This document shows, one piece after another, positions 36,174 through 44,934 of a stretch of DNA of 64,000 nucleotides (position 1 is the first letter of the stretch; each line of letters starts with the position of its first letter). The notes under the pieces were generated by a model, which saw only the letters and a list, made by a program, of their open reading frames with translations, was not told the DNA's origin and did not search any database. A program made the position numbers and the translations under genes. Source of the DNA: Streptomyces sp. NBC_01446 (GTDB taxonomy: Bacteria > Actinomycetota > Actinomycetes > Streptomycetales > Streptomycetaceae); assembly GCF_026340095.1 (NCBI RefSeq), contig NZ_JAPEPO010000001.1:3874501-3938500 (forward strand). The letters run 5' to 3'.

Positions 36174-36824
36174 ATGAAAAGACACGGGTTGAGGCGGCGG
36201 ATGTCTGCCCTCGGCACGGTGGTGGGGCTGGGCGTCGCGTTGCCGTTTGCCCTAGCCGCACCCGCCCACGCTCAATCGAATTTGAGCGTCGCCAAGAGCC
36301 ACGAAGGGAACTTCGCACGGGGAGGGCAAGGCGTCTACACCATCACGCTGAAGGCCACAGGTGCGACCGGCCTTCTGGACGTCACGGACAATCTCCCCAC
36401 GGGTGTCAGGGCCACGGCCCTCGGAGGCCTTCTCGCGCAATTTTGCGACATCACTAACGGCGGTACGACGGTCCACTGCGGGGACGGCCTTAACTTCATC
36501 GGCGCTCTCACTGCCCCACTCGACGTCACCGTCAGCATCGCCGCCGACGCACCGTGCTCCGTCAGCAACACCGTCACGGTCATCGAGACCGAGACCGAGG
36601 AGCAAGGCGGAGAAACTTTCACCCACTCGGCCAGCGACCCGACGACGATCACCGGCGGCGACTGCGACGGCGGGGGCGGTGGCGGTGGCGGCGGGGGCTC
36701 GATCCTGCCGATCAACCTCAACGGCGTCATCCCGATGTTCAACAACATCACCACGAACAGCAACATCAACAGCCCTGGTGCGAGCAACAACAGCCACCAG
36801 AACTTCGGGCTGAACGCGCCCTGA
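36174..36824 (+). CDS. Secreted DUF11-like protein with Asn-rich C-terminus
   Basis: This 216-residue protein starts at ATG after CTGGAG. It has a signal peptide (about residues 1-33, A-H-A-Q). A DUF11-like beta domain (about 35-150) contains three Cys residues. A Gly-rich linker of about ten glycines follows, then a C-terminal hydrophobic/Asn-rich tail (P-M-F-N-N-I-T-T-N-S-N-I-N-S). The tail resembles amyloid-prone or surface-assembling sequences in composition only. Codon use is less GC-rich than that of its neighbours. Confidence 0.65.
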   Translation: MKRHGLRRRMSALGTVVGLGVALPFALAAPAHAQSNLSVAKSHEGNFARGGQGVYTITLKATGATGLLDVTDNLPTGVRATALGGLLAQFCDITNGGTTVHCGDGLNFIGALTAPLDVTVSIAADAPCSVSNTVTVIETETEEQGGETFTHSASDPTTITGGDCDGGGGGGGGGGSILPINLNGVIPMFNNITTNSNINSPGASNNSHQNFGLNAP

Positions 36825-36877
36825 GCTGTGGCGCCACACCCCGGACTCGTCTTGAGCTGAGTCACTGTCACGCAGGC

Positions 36878-36916
36878 GCGAAGCCCCAGTCGCATAGACG
36901 CCCGCTGGGGCTTCGC
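36878..36916. terminator. Hairpin after the secreted DUF11-like gene
   Basis: A 12-bp perfect stem (GCGAAGCCCCAG and complement) with a 15-base loop. Confidence 0.65.
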
Positions 36917-36967
36917 TGACCGTTCTGCATAGAGCTACGGATCAGAAGGCGAGACTCTCGAACAGCA

Positions 36968-37000
36968 CAAGGCCCCTCGGTGATCACCTGAGGGGCCTTG
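36968..37000 (-). terminator. Hairpin after the phosphoribosyltransferase gene
   Basis: CAAGGCCCCTC pairs perfectly with GAGGGGCCTTG. The loop itself contains a 10-base palindrome (GGTGATCACC) extending the stem. Both flanking genes could use it. Confidence 0.75.
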
Positions 37001-37039
37001 GCGCATCCGTCAGGTTTTAGACGTGCGAAGAATCGCAGG

Positions 37040-37549
37040 TCAGAGCGCTTCCCGGTTCTCCTTCGGCGCCTCTCCCGACTTATGTACTGGAGGCAAGACA
37101 CTCCACGGGAAGTTGATCCAGTCGTCCGTGCGCTTCCAGACGTACTCGCACTTCACGAGCGAGTGCGACTTCTCGTAGATCACGGCGGAGCGCACCTCGG
37201 CCACGGTGTCGAGGCAGAAGTCGTGGACCAGCTTCAGGGTCTTCCCGGTGTCGGCGACGTCATCGGTGATGAGCACCTTCTTGTCCGAGAAGTCGATCGC
37301 GTTGGGCACGGGCGCCAGCATGACGGGCATCTCGAGCGTCGTCCCCACACCCGTGTAGAACTCGACGTTCACGAGGTGGATGTTCTTGCAGTCGAGGGCG
37401 TACGCGAGACCGCCGGCCACGAAGACGCCGCCACGCGCGATGGACAGCACTATGTCCGGCTCGTACCCGTCGTCGGCGATCGTCTGCGCCAGCTCGCGCA
37501 CGGCGGTGCCGAACTTCTCGTACGTAAGGTTCTCGCGTACGTCACTCAT
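37040..37549 (-). CDS. Phosphoribosyltransferase (purine-type)
   Basis: This 169-residue type I PRTase probably attaches phosphoribose from PRPP to a purine base such as xanthine or guanine. The PRPP-binding loop reads V-L-I-T-D-D-V-A-D-T-G-K-T (about residues 96-108), and the PPi loop is S-I-A-R-G-G (about 39). The family is often annotated as hypoxanthine/xanthine PRTase in actinomycetes. It lies 8 bases after dcd on the same strand, so the two form a nucleotide-metabolism operon. Confidence 0.85.
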   Translation of the reverse strand: MSDVRENLTYEKFGTAVRELAQTIADDGYEPDIVLSIARGGVFVAGGLAYALDCKNIHLVNVEFYTGVGTTLEMPVMLAPVPNAIDFSDKKVLITDDVADTGKTLKLVHDFCLDTVAEVRSAVIYEKSHSLVKCEYVWKRTDDWINFPWSVLPPVHKSGEAPKENREAL

Positions 37550-37557
37550 GCTGCTGC

Positions 37558-38133
37558 TCACACCTGTGTTCGATGGAAATTGAGGAAGGAACGGGAGGCC
37601 GTGGGCCCGCGCTGGCCCTGGTAGCGGGACCCGTAGCGCTCGTTGCCGTAGGGGAACTCGGCGGGCGAGCTCAGCCGGAACATGCACAGCTGGCCGATCT
37701 TCATGCCCGGCCACAGCTTGATCGGAAGCGTCGCGAGGTTCGACAGCTCCAGCGTGACGTGCCCGGAGAACCCGGGGTCGATGAAGCCGGCGGTGGAGTG
37801 CGTGACGAGCCCGAGCCGCCCGAGGGAGCTCTTGCCCTCGAGGCGCGAGGCGAGATCGTCCGGCAGCGAGATGACCTCGTACGTGGAGGCGAGCACGAAC
37901 TCGCCGGGGTGGAGGATGAAGGGCTCGTCGCCCTCCGGCTCCACGAGGCGCGTCAGGTCGGCCTGCTCCACCGCGGGGTCGATGTGCGGGTAACGGTGGT
38001 TCTCGAACACCCGGAAGTAGCGGTCGAGCCGCACGTCGATGCTCGAGGGCTGCACCATGGATTCGTCATACGGATCGATGCGGACCCGCCCGGCGTCGAT
38101 CTCGGCCCGGATGTCCTTGTCTGAGAGAAGCAC
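37558..38133 (-). CDS. dcd: dCTP deaminase
   Basis: This enzyme converts dCTP to dUTP for thymidylate synthesis. With the GTG start the protein is 191 residues, exactly the usual length. It begins L-L-S-D-K-D-I, has Q-P-S-S-I-D-V-R-L near residue 30, G-K-S-S-L-G-R-L-G-L near 110 and the catalytic H-S-T-A-G-F-I-D-P-G-F-S-G. The C-terminal Y-G-S-R-Y-Q-G-Q-R-G-P-T-x-S lid is complete. Whether it is mono- or bifunctional (with dUTPase) cannot be read. Confidence 0.95.
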   Translation of the reverse strand: MLLSDKDIRAEIDAGRVRIDPYDESMVQPSSIDVRLDRYFRVFENHRYPHIDPAVEQADLTRLVEPEGDEPFILHPGEFVLASTYEVISLPDDLASRLEGKSSLGRLGLVTHSTAGFIDPGFSGHVTLELSNLATLPIKLWPGMKIGQLCMFRLSSPAEFPYGNERYGSRYQGQRGPTASRSFLNFHRTQV

Positions 38134-38230
38134 GTAGCGAGGATACGCAGAGCGCGCGGGCCCGCCACAATCCGGCCATTGCACCGCGACTGTGGCGCAC
38201 CCGCGCGCCTGTCCTTCGGCTACGCGCCGA

Positions 38231-38428
38231 CTACCGCTTCTCGAACTCCACAGGAACCGCGTTCCTCAGCCGCGCACACCGCGGACATCTGATCAGCCGG
38301 CCGGGTCCGAGCCGGTCGGCCTGCTGCATCGGGAACGAAGCGGTGCTGAACACGTGCCCCTCGGCACAACGGACGAATGTGCGCTCCATCGAGTCCCAGA
38401 GTCCCTTCCCCACGAGCCACTCAGCCAT
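38231..38428 (-). CDS. Small zinc-ribbon-like protein
   Basis: This 65-residue basic protein has C-A-E-G-H (about residue 23) and, 27 residues on, C-P-R-C. That makes a probable C-x3-H ... C-x2-C metal site. The middle contains P-M-Q-Q-A-D-R-L-G-P-G-R-L-I-R. No ribosome site is clear; a Met 17 codons later (before E-R-T-F-V-R-C) is an alternative start. The function is unknown. Confidence 0.55.
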   Translation of the reverse strand: MAEWLVGKGLWDSMERTFVRCAEGHVFSTASFPMQQADRLGPGRLIRCPRCARLRNAVPVEFEKR

Positions 38429-38658
38429 TTCTGGCCGACAACGAGGGGTCACATTACGGGATGAAAGGGACGCCGCTCCAGGCGGCACTCCGGACACGGA
38501 AGGACCCTCGAAGCTGGCCCCACCGTACGCCTCAACTCCCTTCACCCGCAGTCACATCCGGCACGCACAACGCAGCCGGGCCCCACGGTGAAAGCACCGG
38601 GGGCCTGGCATGAGGTACAGTGTGCGACGTTACGACTCCGGTTCAACCGGCGTCTTAC

Positions 38659-38729
38659 GCGGGTGTAGTTTAGTGGTAGAACATCAGCTTCCCAAGCTGA
38701 GAGTGCGAGTTCGATTCTCGTCACCCGCT
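38659..38729 (+). tRNA. tRNA-Gly (anticodon CCC)
   Basis: The 71-base sequence folds into a full cloverleaf: acceptor GCGGGTG/CACCCGC, D-stem GTTT/GAAC, anticodon stem TCAGC/GCTGA with loop TTCCCAA, and T-arm with GTTCGATTC. The anticodon CCC reads GGG. The CCA end is encoded at 38730-38732. Confidence 0.97.
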
Positions 38730-38738
38730 CCATACTTG

Positions 38739-38763
38739 AGGCCCAGGTCAGCGACCTGGGCCT
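38739..38763 (+). terminator. Terminator of the tRNA gene
   Basis: A perfect 11-bp stem (AGGCCCAGGTC and complement) with a 3-base loop, followed by TGTTCGTTG. Confidence 0.85.
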
Positions 38764-39058
38764 TGTTCGTTGTCCGGAGCTGTTCAGCTGTCTTCAGAGG
38801 CCTTCAGCTGTCGCGCACCACCTCCCCCTCCGCACCATTACGGCTGTCGGGCGGGTTTTCGGGCGGCTCCTTGTGGTGCTTCGCACGCTGAGCCCGCACC
38901 GTTGCGGCATTGTCCAGTGGCACGTAGTGCCCGGATCGAGAGAGGCCCCGGAGAGATCCAGGGCCTCTGACGTTTCCTGCGCAAGCAGCAGAGTCCAGTG
39001 ATGGGTCCGTGTCAGCTGGACTGGGCACCGCCCATCGGTGGGCCAGGTCTCTGACCTG
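38764..39058. other. Intergenic region with one extra hairpin, no gene seen
   Basis: Apart from an imperfect hairpin at 38940-38967 (AGAGGCCC stem) nothing could be assigned. Such segments next to tRNA genes are common integration sites, but I see no att duplication or integrase. Confidence 0.5.
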
Positions 39059-39919
39059 TCAGCCGGTGCAGTTCGGGACGGCGATGTCGCTGCCGACGCA
39101 GTTGGTGGGCTGGTTGCCCCTGACCCGGGACGCCAGAAGGGTGACTGTGCCGCCGGTGTTGAGGACGCCGCCGGGAGCGGCGGTGGCCGTGTTGTTGTTG
39201 ACGTTGCTGGACACGATGGTCGTCATGCCGGGCCCGAAGTTGGCGACGCCCCCGGCCCGTCCGGCGTTGTTCTCGTTGACGTTGGTGGTCTCGATCCGCA
39301 GCATTCCGTCGTTGGCCGCGCCACCTCCCGCAATGCCGGCTGTGTTGTCGATGATGCGGCTGCTGGTGACGGTCATGTTTCCGTCGTTGGCAACGCCGCC
39401 GCCGTTCCGATTGGCGGTGTTGCGCATGATGTTGGTACCCACGATCTGAGTGGTGCTCCCGAATCCGCCGCCGATTCCGCCCGAGAAGTTGGCGTGGTTG
39501 TCGCGGATGGCGCTGTTCACCACGGTCAGCTTCCCGCGGTTGGCGATGCCGCCGCCGAAGTCCGGTGCGTCACCGTTGGTGATGGTGGCATCCGTGAGCT
39601 TGAGATTGCCGCCGGGGAGGACGGACAGAATGCCGAAGCTGACCGTGGACGCGCGAGTGATGGTGCTGTGGCGGGCATTGATGGTGATCGGGCTGGTGAT
39701 GTCCGGCAACGGCGCGCTAAGCCCATAGGTGCAGCCCGGCGCCAGCACCAGGGATCCACCCCCTGAGGTGTTGGCGTTGGCGATGGCGGTAGACAGGGCA
39801 CTCGCACTGCACGGGACGATTGTCTGCGCCGATGCGGGAGTGGCGGTGGCGACGACCGACGCCAGGGCTCCGGCACACATTGCCTGCGCAACGAGTGCTG
39901 ACGTCTTACGGCTGAACAT
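39059..39919 (-). CDS. Secreted right-handed beta-helix protein
   Basis: This 286-residue protein starts at ATG after AAGGAGC. It has a signal peptide (about residues 1-32, A-S-A-Q). The body consists of short imperfect repeats with Asn ladders such as G-G-G-I-A-N-R-G-K, G-G-G-V-A-N-D-G-N and G-G-V-A-N-F-G-P, spaced about 24 residues, each followed by S-x-I-x-D/N-N. This is the pattern of polymorphic-outer-membrane-like, right-handed parallel beta-helices. A Cys pair near each end could cap the helix. The function is unknown, perhaps surface adhesion. Confidence 0.75.
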   Translation of the reverse strand: MFSRKTSALVAQAMCAGALASVVATATPASAQTIVPCSASALSTAIANANTSGGGSLVLAPGCTYGLSAPLPDITSPITINARHSTITRASTVSFGILSVLPGGNLKLTDATITNGDAPDFGGGIANRGKLTVVNSAIRDNHANFSGGIGGGFGSTTQIVGTNIMRNTANRNGGGVANDGNMTVTSSRIIDNTAGIAGGGAANDGMLRIETTNVNENNAGRAGGVANFGPGMTTIVSSNVNNNTATAAPGGVLNTGGTVTLLASRVRGNQPTNCVGSDIAVPNCTG

Positions 39920-40299
39920 GAATGGGTAGCTCCTTCGGAAGTCCCGGGTCCACCGGGTGCTCCCGGCACTGAAGGCAGCGGCGCCGCATCTCGGGGAGCG
40001 GTGTTGATGTTGCCCACGTCGACGCACAGCCGTTACGGGCTCGAGAAGGATGTCCACCCGGACGGTTTAGCCGTTTCCGTCCGATGGCCGACAGGGGACG
40101 ATCCGCGATTCAGTCGCACAGGGCAGTCCCGGCTACCGTCATGCTCATGCCGTCGCGCGTTGCTCTGCCCCGGAGCCACGGGCCTGCCGGGGCGCCCAAG
40201 ACCCCTGACCACGTCCGCCTCAGCTCCCCTCGCATTCAGCTACGTTCACAGCCGTTCAGATCGGTGTTCCGGGCTCCGTTTCCTTTTCGAGCTCGCGGG
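39920..40299. other. Intergenic region, no gene seen
   Basis: The gap lies upstream of the beta-helix gene and downstream of the cupin gene. Bases near 40040-40090 could carry the beta-helix promoter. No repeat or RNA was recognised. Confidence 0.4.
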
Positions 40300-40737
40300 T
40301 CAGCCTTCGGAGGGGCGTGGGGCGCGCAGGTGCGCCCGTTCCTTCAGTTCGTCCTCTTCGACCAACCTGAGCATCGGCTGATCCGGCGCGCACACCATGG
40401 TCACCACGAACTTGGTCGGTGCGTCCGACAGGGCGTTGCCATCCTGGTAGTGGATCACGTCACCGCCTGGCTCCCAGAACGTCCCACCCGCCTTGACCAC
40501 CCGCTCCGGCTCACCCTCGAGCTCGAACCGGAGCGCACCCTCCATCACGTAGCCGAACGACGGGCCCGAGTGGCGATGCGGAGGGAGCCCGGGGTGACCG
40601 GGAGGCCATTCGACGAGGATGGTCATTCCGGAACCGCCTTCGGGAAAGAAGGGTGGAGTGACCTCTTGCAGCACCTTGACTTCGGGCGGCAAAGAGCCCT
40701 CGTGGGCGGTCCGGTCCTCTGGATTCTGCTCTGACAT
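40300..40737 (-). CDS. Cupin-domain protein
   Basis: This 145-residue protein starts at ATG after ACGGAGG. It is a single small-barrel cupin: the first motif reads P-P-H-R-H-S-G-P-S-F-G-Y-V-M-E-G, with the usual metal-binding histidines, and the second P-G-G-D-V-I-H-Y-Q-D-G-N. It could bind a metal and a small ligand, but the reaction is not deducible. The protein is probably cytoplasmic; no signal peptide was seen. Confidence 0.8.
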   Translation of the reverse strand: MSEQNPEDRTAHEGSLPPEVKVLQEVTPPFFPEGGSGMTILVEWPPGHPGLPPHRHSGPSFGYVMEGALRFELEGEPERVVKAGGTFWEPGGDVIHYQDGNALSDAPTKFVVTMVCAPDQPMLRLVEEDELKERAHLRAPRPSEG

Positions 40738-40943
40738 CTACCACACCTCCGTAAGCCTGCCCGGAACAGACGATCCTGCGGCGGCCCCCGCATTTCCGAC
40801 CTGTGTACCGACCCGACTCGTCTTCCGAACCAGCGACTGCCCCGGAAGGACTCCCGGGGCAGTCGAAGAGAGCAGCTAGAGCAGCCCACTGGCATTCAGT
40901 TGGTTCGCGCGGGTTCGAGGAATTACGACAGGTTCCTACAGAT

Positions 40944-41318
40944 TCAGCGGTGGCACGACCTCTGTGCCTGGCGGAGTCCGGATTTGAAGCCGTCCTTGAA
41001 GCCGCGCCGGTAGTCCCGCTGTGCGTCCTTGTGCACGACGGTAGCGGCTTGTTGGCCCTTCCCGTCCCCGTTGCCATGCCCGTGACCGTGCCGGTTACAG
41101 CTGTGCGATCCCTGGCGGAACCCGGATCTGAAGCCGTCCTTGAAGCCGCGCCGGTAGTCCTGGTGCGACGTGGGAACCTTGGCGGTCGTACTTGTGCTGA
41201 CGTGGGTCTCGCTCGGTGTGGCCGCGGAAGCCTGCGTCCACCCGAGGGGCGCAAGACCAATGGTCGCGGCGACGAAGACCGAACTCAGGACGACCCGCTT
41301 TCTTTTCATTGCGAGCAT
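40944..41318 (-). CDS. Secreted protein with duplicated Y-R-R-G-F-K-D-G-F module
   Basis: This 124-residue protein starts at ATG after AAGGGGATAG. A signal peptide (about residues 1-33, A-S-A-A) precedes two near-identical copies of a ~23-residue module. Each begins D-Y-R-R-G-F-K-D-G-F, has S-G-F/L-R-Q and ends S-C-x-R. They are separated by a His/Gly-rich linker (H-G-H-G-H-G-N-G-D-G-K). Each module has one Cys, so a disulfide or dimer is possible. No known family was recognised. Confidence 0.7.
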   Translation of the reverse strand: MLAMKRKRVVLSSVFVAATIGLAPLGWTQASAATPSETHVSTSTTAKVPTSHQDYRRGFKDGFRSGFRQGSHSCNRHGHGHGNGDGKGQQAATVVHKDAQRDYRRGFKDGFKSGLRQAQRSCHR

Positions 41319-41782
41319 AACTATCCCCTTGGGCCAGTTTCTCACATAGAGCCAAATCCACTTTAGTCACCCATATGGGCGACGCAACTGCGCTGGAGAT
41401 CCAGCGGCACGCAAGAGGGCCGAGAAGGCCGGGCCCACCGGGAATTTTCGCGAATCCCGGCTGCGTAAGCACCATGACCATCCATCATGTCCGGCGAGTT
41501 CGGACCGACTGGCCAATTCGCCGTGGAATTACGCATGCCGCAGTGAGACGGAGTCCGTACTGTCGCCGTCCACATTCGACAGCCGGCAGATGAACTGGGG
41601 GGCCGGTCCCGACCCGCCGGTCGAGGGCGGCCGGGTGAACGCGCACCGACGTGCGAGGGCACTGGTCCGGTGATGCAATGGGGCTAGCTACCGGGAGAGC
41701 CCCGAACACCGAGGGTTACGAACCGCGTTTACGAACACCAGGGGCTACAAACACCAGGGCTTACGAACACAGGGGTTGCGCC
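41319..41782. other. Intergenic region with degenerate short direct repeats
   Basis: Most of this gap has no ORF worth calling. Between about 41704 and 41778 there are four imperfect copies of a ~20-base unit built on T-ACGAACACCAGGG, just before the DUF6325-type gene. They could be operators or slipped-strand duplicates. Confidence 0.5.
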
Positions 41783-42226
41783 GTGAACGAGGAAGTCGAA
41801 GAACTGGGGCCGATCGACTATCTGGTCGTGGAGTTCCCAGGCAACCGCATGACGGGAGAGGGCTTGCCCCTCCTGGTCGATCTCGTGGACCGCGGCCTCA
41901 TTCGCATCCTCGACCTGACGTTCGTCAGGAAGGAGGAGGACGGCTCCGTGAGCGGCCTGGAGATCGCCGACCTCACCGGCGACGGCGAACTCGACCTGGC
42001 CGTCTTCGAAGGCGCGTCGTCCGGCCTCCTGGGCCAGGACGACATCGAGGAGGCGGCAAGGGCCCTGGAGCCCGGCAGTTCCGCCGGCGTCCTGATCTAC
42101 GAGAACCGCTGGGCCGCGCCCTTCGCCGCAGCTCTCAGCCGCGGCGGCGCCAGGATGGTCGCCTCCGGACGGATCCCGGTGCCCGCCATCCTGGCCGCGC
42201 TCGACAGCACGGAAGCCGCTCACTGA
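41783..42226 (+). CDS. DUF6325-type protein
   Basis: This 147-residue acidic soluble protein starts at GTG after AGGGGT. It contains G-P-I-D-Y-L-V-V-E-F-P and an Ala/Gly-rich C-terminal helix with L-S-R-G-G-A-R-M-V-A-S-G-R-I-P. This is a family of unknown function that, in actinomycetes, regularly precedes a SHOCT-domain gene, as here. It probably forms an operon with the next gene (41 bases apart). Confidence 0.7.
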   Translation: MNEEVEELGPIDYLVVEFPGNRMTGEGLPLLVDLVDRGLIRILDLTFVRKEEDGSVSGLEIADLTGDGELDLAVFEGASSGLLGQDDIEEAARALEPGSSAGVLIYENRWAAPFAAALSRGGARMVASGRIPVPAILAALDSTEAAH

Positions 42227-42267
42227 GCGGCTTCCGACAGCCGCCGACGAGCAGAAGGGAATCCGCC

Positions 42268-42558
42268 ATGCCAGGTCTACTCCGTGGGGTCGCGCGCACG
42301 GCTGTGGTCGCCGGAACGGCGACCGCCGTGTCGAATCGTGTGAGCCGCCGCCAGCAGGGGCGCTGGGCCGCCCAGCAGGAGTACGAAGCTCCGGCACCGC
42401 CCGCCGCGGCACCTCCGGCCGCGCCCCCGGCCCCTCCCCCGGCCACCGATATGACGAGCAAGATCGACCAGCTCAAGCAGCTCGGCGATCTCAAGGCCCA
42501 GGGCGTGCTCACCGAGAGCGAATTCGAGGAGCAGAAGCGCAGGATTCTCCAGTCCTGA
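42268..42558 (+). CDS. SHOCT-domain small protein
   Basis: This 96-residue protein starts at ATG after AGAAGGGA. An N-terminal weakly hydrophobic, Ala/Val/Arg segment is followed by a Pro/Ala-rich linker and a C-terminal SHOCT domain (about residues 66-95, L-K-Q-L-G-D-L-K-A-Q-G-V-L-T-E-S-E-F-E). SHOCT domains are short oligomerisation helices. It is translated next to the DUF6325-type gene. Confidence 0.8.
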   Translation: MPGLLRGVARTAVVAGTATAVSNRVSRRQQGRWAAQQEYEAPAPPAAAPPAAPPAPPPATDMTSKIDQLKQLGDLKAQGVLTESEFEEQKRRILQS

Positions 42559-42736
42559 CCTGAACCGCTGAACCCTTGAACCGCTAACGCACTGACCCAC
42601 TGAGCCACTGAGCCACTGACCGCGTGACGGTCACTCAGCGCGAGCGGCAACCGGTAGGCGTACGGCCGAAGAGCACGGGATCCCCCTTGCGTAAAGTCTG
42701 GGAACTCGGATTCCGCTCTTCCTCAGGAGTTCCCTC

Positions 42737-43711
42737 ATGGAGCACAACTCCCGTACGTCACTGACCCGTCGAGGGTTGCTGCGCACCGCTACCGGGGTGG
42801 GTCTCGCCGCGTTCGGGGTCGGGTACGGGGCCGCGAGCGCTGCCGCCTCGGTGGGCGCGACCTCGCGGTTCGATCTGTCGCAGCCGTCGTACGACCTGTT
42901 CCGCGACAAGAACCTGCACAGCAACCGCGTCCAGCAGAGCTTCGCGTTCGACTCGGTCAACAAGCGCCTGTTCGTCGCCGCCAAGCGGCTGGACAGCCCG
43001 GAGTCGGCCGGTGACCTGTGCATCAGCCAGCTCGACTTCGCCGGCAACTACGTGTCGTACATGCACCTCAACGGCTTCGGGCACGGCGTCGCCTTCGGCG
43101 TGCGGCCCGTCGGCAGCACCAGCAACCTGTGGATCGAGACCGACGCGAACGGCAACGGTTACGGCACCAAGCTCGCCTTCATCGGGTACAACGCCGGGAC
43201 CACCGTCGACGCCGCGTCGCAGGGGTTCGGGAAGTTCCAGCCGGTCTCCGGCGCCACCGAGTACACCTGCTCCATCGACCCGGTCTACAACCGCATGATC
43301 GTCCGCTACCACAAGGACGGCGCCAAGCACATCGCCGTCTATGACCTCGCGGACACCGACAAGGGCGACTTCAGCTCGCCCGTCGCCATGTTCACCCCGC
43401 CGGCCATCGCCGGTACGCCGCAGGGATACACGCTCTACGGCTCCTACATGTACTTCATCACCGGTGACGGCTACTCGGCGTCCAACCCCGACCCGGGCAA
43501 CACGTACATCACCAGCATCAACATCAACACCGGTGCCATCGCCCAGGGCCCCACCCTGACCAAGGCCGGCTCCACGCTGGTCTACCGGGAGCCCGAGGGG
43601 CTCGCGATCTACCGCACCGACGCGGGTGAGTCCCGTCTCTTCCTCGGCTTCGCCTCCGGTGACGAGGGCGACCGGCGTTCCAGCATCTTTTACAAGAACG
43701 CGCTGGTCTGA
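42737..43711 (+). CDS. Tat-exported beta-propeller-like protein ('teichoic acid biosynthesis protein C' type)
   Basis: This 324-residue protein starts at ATG after AGGAG. A twin-arginine signal (S-L-T-R-R-G-L-L, residues about 8-15) precedes the hydrophobic core and an A-S-A-A-A region. The mature part (R-F-D-L-S-Q-P-S-Y-D-L-F-R-D) resembles the Streptomyces proteins annotated as teichoic acid biosynthesis protein C and phage P68-type tail/baseplate proteins, with beta-propeller-like strands. No enzymatic residue is known. A hairpin follows. Confidence 0.72.
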   Translation: MEHNSRTSLTRRGLLRTATGVGLAAFGVGYGAASAAASVGATSRFDLSQPSYDLFRDKNLHSNRVQQSFAFDSVNKRLFVAAKRLDSPESAGDLCISQLDFAGNYVSYMHLNGFGHGVAFGVRPVGSTSNLWIETDANGNGYGTKLAFIGYNAGTTVDAASQGFGKFQPVSGATEYTCSIDPVYNRMIVRYHKDGAKHIAVYDLADTDKGDFSSPVAMFTPPAIAGTPQGYTLYGSYMYFITGDGYSASNPDPGNTYITSININTGAIAQGPTLTKAGSTLVYREPEGLAIYRTDAGESRLFLGFASGDEGDRRSSIFYKNALV

Positions 43712-43739
43712 GGGGGGAGAAGTGAGGAGCTTGTGAGGT

Positions 43740-43775
43740 GAGGGGCCCGGATCGCTGCTGCGGTCCGGGCCCCTC
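43740..43775 (+). terminator. Hairpin after the Tat-exported gene
   Basis: A perfect 12-bp stem GAGGGGCCCGGA and complement with a 12-base loop. Confidence 0.8.
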
Positions 43776-43930
43776 CCGTCACAGCGGTCACACATCTTCG
43801 CAGGAGCATCACACCGTGCGCGCATCGCCTTCGGAAAGCGTCGATAGCGTTGCTGGCCGCTCGATCTCGCGTGCGAACGTGACCAAATGCCCGGCGTCCC
43901 GGCGGCGCAGTCAGCCACAGAAAGATCGAA

Positions 43931-44917
43931 ATGGACTACTGCTCCTCCTGCCGTCGGACCCTCAACGGGGCGCTGGTGTGCCCGGGTTGTGGCGCGTACG
44001 CCCCGGACATAGCCCCGCCGGCGACGACGTCGCTCTCGTCCCTCCCCTCGTCCTCGGTCCCCTCGGCACATGCCTCGGCCTCGGCCTCCTCGTCGTTCTT
44101 CGGGGGATCCCCCGCCGCCGGCCGTGGCCACGGCGGCGGCCCCGCGGGTGCCTCCGGGGCGTACGCCGCCTCCGGCTCCGCCGAGCCGTTCGACGACTTC
44201 GACCCCTTCTCCGCGGCCAAGGCCTTCGACGTGGCCGACGCCGGCGGTGAGGCCGCCGCCGGTTCCGTGGACGCCCCGGCGCCCGTGGCCGCTTCGCAGG
44301 GCGGCCGCGCCGCACGGCGGCGGAAGCTGGCGCAGTGGAAGAAGAACAAGCGCCGGGCCGTCGCCGCGACCGCCGTCGCGATCGTCGGTGGCGGGCTCAC
44401 CATCGCCGCGCTGCCGAACGACGCCGCCCCCGACCGCACGCACGCCTCCGCGGCCCCGGACCCGGTCGCCACCTCGCCGGCCCTGGCCAACACGGACGTC
44501 GCGACGGACACCCCGGACGACCGGGCCTCGCGGAGCGGCAGCGACCGTGCGCACAAGTCCACCGGCCCGCGCCACGCCCGCCCGGCCAACACGCCCACAC
44601 CGGCGGCGTCCACCGCACCGACCGGCGCCCCGCGCCACGCCGCCCCGGCCCGGAGCGCCGCGCCGCACGCCGCCGCCGCGCCGGCCGCCGCCGCGCACAC
44701 CGCCGAGCCCGCCGCCCCTGCCCCGCAGACCTCTTCGCCCGCATCGGCCGGCCAGTCCGGCGGCAGCACGGGGACGGGTTCCGGCTCGGGTACGGGTACG
44801 GGTACGGGTACGGGTTCGGGGTCGTCCGGCGGGGACCAGGCGACGGCGCCCGCGCCCGCTCCCAGCACGGCGTCACCCGAGCCTATCTGCGTGCTCGGCC
44901 TTCTCTGCATCAGCTGA
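43931..44917 (+). CDS. SCO2400-type zinc-ribbon / low-complexity protein
   Basis: This 328-residue protein starts at ATG. The N-terminus is a zinc ribbon (C-S-S-C about residues 4-7; C-P-G-C about 17-20). A basic patch R-R-K-L-A-Q-W-K-K-N-K-R-R and one hydrophobic segment (about 140-162) suggest a single membrane helix with the ribbon inside. The outer part is Ala/Pro/Thr/Ser-rich with a (Gly-Thr/Ser)n run, ending in a Cys pair, C-V-L-G-L-L-C. The function is unknown. Confidence 0.7.
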   Translation: MDYCSSCRRTLNGALVCPGCGAYAPDIAPPATTSLSSLPSSSVPSAHASASASSSFFGGSPAAGRGHGGGPAGASGAYAASGSAEPFDDFDPFSAAKAFDVADAGGEAAAGSVDAPAPVAASQGGRAARRRKLAQWKKNKRRAVAATAVAIVGGGLTIAALPNDAAPDRTHASAAPDPVATSPALANTDVATDTPDDRASRSGSDRAHKSTGPRHARPANTPTPAASTAPTGAPRHAAPARSAAPHAAAAPAAAAHTAEPAAPAPQTSSPASAGQSGGSTGTGSGSGTGTGTGTGSGSSGGDQATAPAPAPSTASPEPICVLGLLCIS

Positions 44918-44934
44918 GTTCCGCCGCACCGACC

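Noticed and set aside
41704..41778. CRISPR-like array
   Set aside because: The units are short, degenerate and without spacers or cas genes.
42758..44698. 646-codon minus-strand ORF
   Set aside because: It spans two plus-strand genes and the terminator between them; composition is repetitive Gly/Arg.
44780..44830. Microsatellite near the end of the zinc-ribbon gene
   Set aside because: It is the coding (Gly-Thr/Ser)n repeat of the protein and needs no separate explanation.
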